Below are positions 60,601-64,000 of a stretch of 64,000 bases of DNA, one piece after another (position 1 is the stretch's first letter; each line of letters starts with the position of its first letter). The stretch is taken from NCBI GenBank assembly GCA_943737045.1, contig CALSFV010000212.1, positions 226,001 through 290,000 on the forward strand, in the 5' to 3' direction. The stretch is from Parapristionchus giblindavisi (lineage: Eukaryota; Nematoda; Chromadorea; Rhabditida; Diplogasteridae). The notes beneath the pieces are model-generated. The model ran no database searches. It saw only the letters and a program-made list of their open reading frames with translations, and was not told the DNA's origin. The translations under genes were made by a program, and so were the position numbers.

Positions 60601-60675
60601 TCCAGTGTTTCGGCCCTGGTCCTAGACACTGGACCGGCCCGTGTGGGTTGGGCCTCATCAGTAGGATGACCCCAA
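60601..60675 (-). ncRNA. GC-rich island with hammerhead-ribozyme core motifs
   Basis: On the minus strand CTGATGAG (complement of 60654-60661) is followed ~44 nt later by GGCCGAAAC (complement of 60607-60615). These are the two conserved cores of hammerhead ribozymes. Complementary pairs GGCCC/GGGCC, CCAGT/ACTGG and TCCTA/TAGGA could form stems II, III and I, and a GTC cleavage-site triplet follows CCAGT. However, the strand order is not that of a simple hammerhead, so this may be a rearranged or partial copy. Such motifs are known in Penelope-like retroelements. No protein-coding part of such an element was found nearby. Confidence 0.35.
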
Positions 60676-62320
60676 TATTGTATGCTCGGAAGGCAGATAT
60701 TGTTTGCTGCGATATTTCATAGATTCCAATTTGAAAATGCCTCGTTTGATTAGAATGGCTATCGTGATAGTCAATTATCGTCTTTGAAACATATCATTTG
60801 CACATTTTAGAGAATCTTTCATCATTTAGAAGGAGACAAATATTTTGGAAGGAAGATAATTACTGATCTCCTTGTGTATTGTTGTTGATGAATATCTGAT
60901 AAAAGTGGGCGATGAGATGTATGGAGGGGGAAGAATCTTAATCTTTTACTATGAGATATAAAAAGAAAAGACAGATTATCCTTCCGAGTACCAAGAATAT
61001 CATAGATTTCTTTTAGCATAAGAAGCTCAAAAATAAGTCCAATAATATGCATTTCCTCTAGTATAGAAAATATGAAAAATTTCTGGTTGTTCAAATAAAC
61101 TCCCAATCCGAAGCACCTGAAAAATTCAGACATATTTATCACATTTCGATGACAAAGGGAATTGAATTTCCAACGATAGCTACTGTGTAACTGTACACTT
61201 CCTCAACTTGTAAATATTACAATCGTTCATACCAATTTTTGCCTTAAGTTGTTCGTTTTCTTGTTATCAGACATTCCAGAAAAGTGAACCGGTTGAAAAA
61301 AACGACTTTGTCAGTAGAACGTGTAAGAAATTATTATTGCGGAATATGTTTTCAAAAAAATATTGTGACGCAGGCAGAGTAAAAAACATCGAATGTAGTG
61401 GAAAAGTAGTTTAACAGACAAAAAACACGATTACGAAATTGTTCCATAAATTGTTCCGTTTGTTACGAAACAGTCTTATGTAATTGATAAAAATGCATAG
61501 GATATTTGGCAAAAATAGCGAGGATAAGGACAATCGAAACTTAATAGACAATAGGTGTATACATAGATAAAAAACAGAACATAAGGTAGTTTCAGTACCG
61601 TACTATGTGCTATCGTGGCAAAGGAAGGGTGACGAGGTATAATTTGAAATGAAAAGACATCTGACAATGTACAATGCTTACATATTGGAACAACGAATTG
61701 GATAAGGCCGAGATTTGTGAAAGAAACTTATGATAAGTATTATGGAGAACATTATTGAGATCATTGCAGGTAAAGAGTTTCAAGATGCCATTTGGGACAG
61801 GGGGGGGTAGGTACAAATTTAAAAAAAAATGAAATGTATTCAATGATTTAACTTCTACTTCTAAATTGGGCAAATTTTGGGCTCCGAGTGGGTGTTTAAA
61901 AATTATTGCAAATTTGGTCGACTATGTACATACATTACAGGGATGAGGGTCTTGCAACGGGTGCATTGTGAATAATCTTACTCGGATTTGCTATTCTATT
62001 AAGCTACGTTACAAATAAAGCTACCGTAATTTGTGAAAACAAAGTTTTAGAGATAGGTTAACAATGAAGTAACAACACTGTTGATAACGGTAAGTTAGAA
62101 CATGATTCTATAACATAAAGTTTAAAACTTAAACAGATTTGTATACTATTTTAAGGGTCATTATACATGGGAAGTACTACGAAATGAGTATGCGAAGTTG
62201 TCTTGATCACGTTCATCTCCATTGTTGAAGTGATTATAATTGCCTTTCCTTTTTATCACTTGAAGATGACTCCGACATGATCCTTTAAAGAATTTAAATT
62301 ATGATATTCGTCAACTATTA
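60676..62320. other. Spacer, no gene seen
   Basis: Minus-strand frames at 60822-61142 and 61476-61873 have AT-driven composition and no splice context. A 10-bp G run sits at ~61800. They could hide 3' exons of the gene starting beyond the right edge, but I could not connect any. Confidence 0.4.
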
Positions 62321-62535
62321 CATTCAGAGAAAAATCCCTTATATGTAAGGGAATAATTCCTTGGCAAAGGACCCCATTGGAATTATTATATGTAAGGGAA
62401 TTGTTTAAATTTAATAATTCAATAGTAAGAATTCCCTTGCATATAAGGGATTCTGCGTAGATAAATAAAGGAATTATTCCCAAAGGGAAGAGCAGTTCTG
62501 AAACTTCCCTAATTGTAAGGAATTTTCTTTGAGTG
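62321..62535. mobile_element. MITE, Tc1/mariner-like (TA target duplication)
   Basis: A 215-bp element with inverted ends CAYTCARAGAAAAWTCC, flanked by TA (62319-62320 and 62536-62537). The interior repeats TCCCTTATATGTAAGGGAAT palindromes. It makes a 101-codon minus-strand frame that is not a gene. Confidence 0.75.
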
Positions 62536-62689
62536 TAAGATATAATACTAAAGATCATCACATCACTTTGGTTGACATATATAATATATAATACAACATA
62601 TTGTAATCAAATTAATGACAAAACATTATCAAAACATCGAGCAGACATTATAGACACATCAGTTACCATTCAAATACGAGGATAAACAC

Positions 62690-64000
62690 TCACTTATTTT
62701 TCTCCTCAGCATAGACTTTAAGCAGATTCATGACTCGATCTCTGGTGCCCGTTAGTTCCTCAATGGTCCTGAAAAAAGTGATATTACAGTTATTATTTAA
62801 AATAGCATTACTATATTTGTTGTCCTTATTTGTCATAGGTGTATCAAAGTAATAAAAAGAAATAACGATTGGTTATAAATGAACCGCTACAAAAACTAAC
62901 GGCAAAGTTACAGCTCATTTTGGATACTGAATTCTAAATTGTTTACTGTCTGGCGAAAACCGTACGTAAAGTACGAAGCCACACCTATATTTAGCAAATC
63001 CAATTGAAAGTCAGTTTTTTGCAATTAAATTGTACCTTATGAAATGAAGACTTACTCATACTGCTGTTCAGTCTTGCTTTTCGTGAACGTTTTTTTGATC
63101 GGAGACTCAGCAAATGAACCGATATATCCGTTGAACACTACTGGATTATGGTCAACAGTTGTGACGTCAACTTCGGAGTTCTCTTCCGAGGTCTGGCTGA
63201 CGATCTCGCCTTCCTCAGATTCATCAAAGACAACGTGTTCATGTTCTTGATTAGTTTGAACGTCGATATTGACATCATCAACCTGTAAATAAGCACGTTA
63301 TTGGACGAAAATAAATGTGTAACTTCATCGCTCTGGTCACTAGTGCTGTTTAGTCGACTAAAATTCTCGAATATTTTCGGTAGAATAACTTTTTCACTTT
63401 TATTCGACCGGTCAGTTTAAAAATGAGAAAATTATATAATTTAAAAAAAATCTAGTCTGAAATAATTTTAAAAAAAAGTTATTCGTGAAAAATAATATTA
63501 ACAACACTACTGGCCACACAATCATTTTATGGTTGGGAGTGAGGCCAAACCGGTGATTTCCAATGAATAGAAAAGAACTAAATGATGGAGTGAATTACCT
63601 TCTCGGATGGCTTGGACATCATCTCCGACTCCTTTTTCTCTCCATGGGTCAAGTCGATCAGGTCCATAATCTCATCGAGTACTCCCATGGAAGGTTTCAC
63701 GGGCGAGGTAACATTTTCTTTCTTTTTTGAAGAAACTTTCGGACGTTTCAGAGGGGAAATCTTAGGGAGGGACTTCTCGATACTCTTCGGTAAGTCCACT
63801 GACTTGGTATGGCTGACTCTCCTTGTCGGTGTTGGGAGAATGTGATCATCTTCTGTCTCGTCTTGCTCGAGGGTAGACTTCTCTGATTCATTTAGAGAAT
63901 CGATCGAAAAAGAGTTGGCTTCGTCAATCAACTGGTCTGCTTTCAGGTCATTCTTTTCTTCCGTCTTCTCATCAGCAAATGATATTGAAGTCGTATCCTG
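62690..64000 (-). CDS. Acidic low-complexity protein, partial (runs off the right edge)
   Basis: Visible exons on the minus strand: 63599-64000 (5' end outside the window), 63056-63282 and 62694-62768, with acceptors TTTACAG and TTTTTCAG. The ~235 visible residues are rich in Glu, Asp, Ser and Lys. They include a basic patch (LKRPKVSSKKKENVTSPVKP), several S/T-P sites, a VFDESEEGEIV acidic stretch and a possible short helix or coiled coil at the end (TRDRVMNLLKVYAEEKNK). It looks largely disordered and nuclear or cytoskeletal. I do not recognise the family. The last exon either ends at TGA (62690-62692, product ending EEKNK) or is spliced at the overlapping strong donor AA|GTGAGT. Confidence 0.7.

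Noticed and set aside
62256..62561. 101-codon minus-strand frame
   Set aside because: It is the translation of a MITE with repeated TCCCTTATATGTAAGGGA palindromes.

Overview
The window is eukaryotic and almost certainly from a nematode, most likely a rhabditid of Caenorhabditis type. The signs are very short introns (often 45-60 bp) ending in TTTCAG-like acceptors, small exons, AT-rich spacers, many foldback/MITE elements, and a TRPA-type channel gene. The species cannot be named from the sequence. Most genes are split into many exons, so the models below come from matching splice sites, reading phase and protein sense. In every complete model the exon lengths sum to a multiple of three.

Layout. 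(1) 0.96-2.46 kb, minus strand: a compact 8-exon gene for a 179-aa coiled-coil protein, followed by a MITE and a poly-G minisatellite. (2) 4.2-21.9 kb: block 1 of a 24.3-kb-period segmental duplication. It starts inside a ~5.8-kb palindrome (arms ~4.0-6.5 and ~7.3-9.8 kb). The left arm holds an intact 217-aa type II membrane-protein gene and the right arm a head-to-head pseudogene copy. After it come two paralogous secreted cysteine-rich genes (A, 225 aa; B, 223 aa) and a long gene-poor stretch with pyrimidine-rich tracts. (3) 21.9-28.5 kb: an older, decayed tandem repeat array invaded by a LINE 3' fragment with 39-bp target-site duplications, several foldbacks, and the 3' end of an LTR retrotransposon that abuts the second block. 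(4) 28.5-46.6 kb: block 2, about 99.9% identical to block 1 over its first ~17 kb, with intact copies of all three genes and the pseudogene. (5) 46.6-50.7 kb: decayed repeats and MITEs. (6) 50.7-59.2 kb, plus strand: a 19-exon TRPA-family channel gene encoding 525 aa with no visible ankyrin repeats, a GC-AG intron, a 1.5-kb foldback in one intron, and a possible alternative last exon near 60.4 kb. (7) 62.7-64.0 kb, minus strand: the last visible exons of an acidic, low-complexity protein that runs off the window.

The best candidates for something undescribed are: the duplicated palindrome with its gene/pseudogene pair; the nested family of secreted 12-cysteine proteins (two paralogues in each of two blocks); the insertions that are filled in one block and empty in the other; the ankyrin-less TRPA gene model; and a GC-rich island at 60.6 kb carrying both core motifs of a hammerhead ribozyme. 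The near-identical blocks could also be an uncollapsed-haplotype assembly artefact, and this should be tested before any biological reading.
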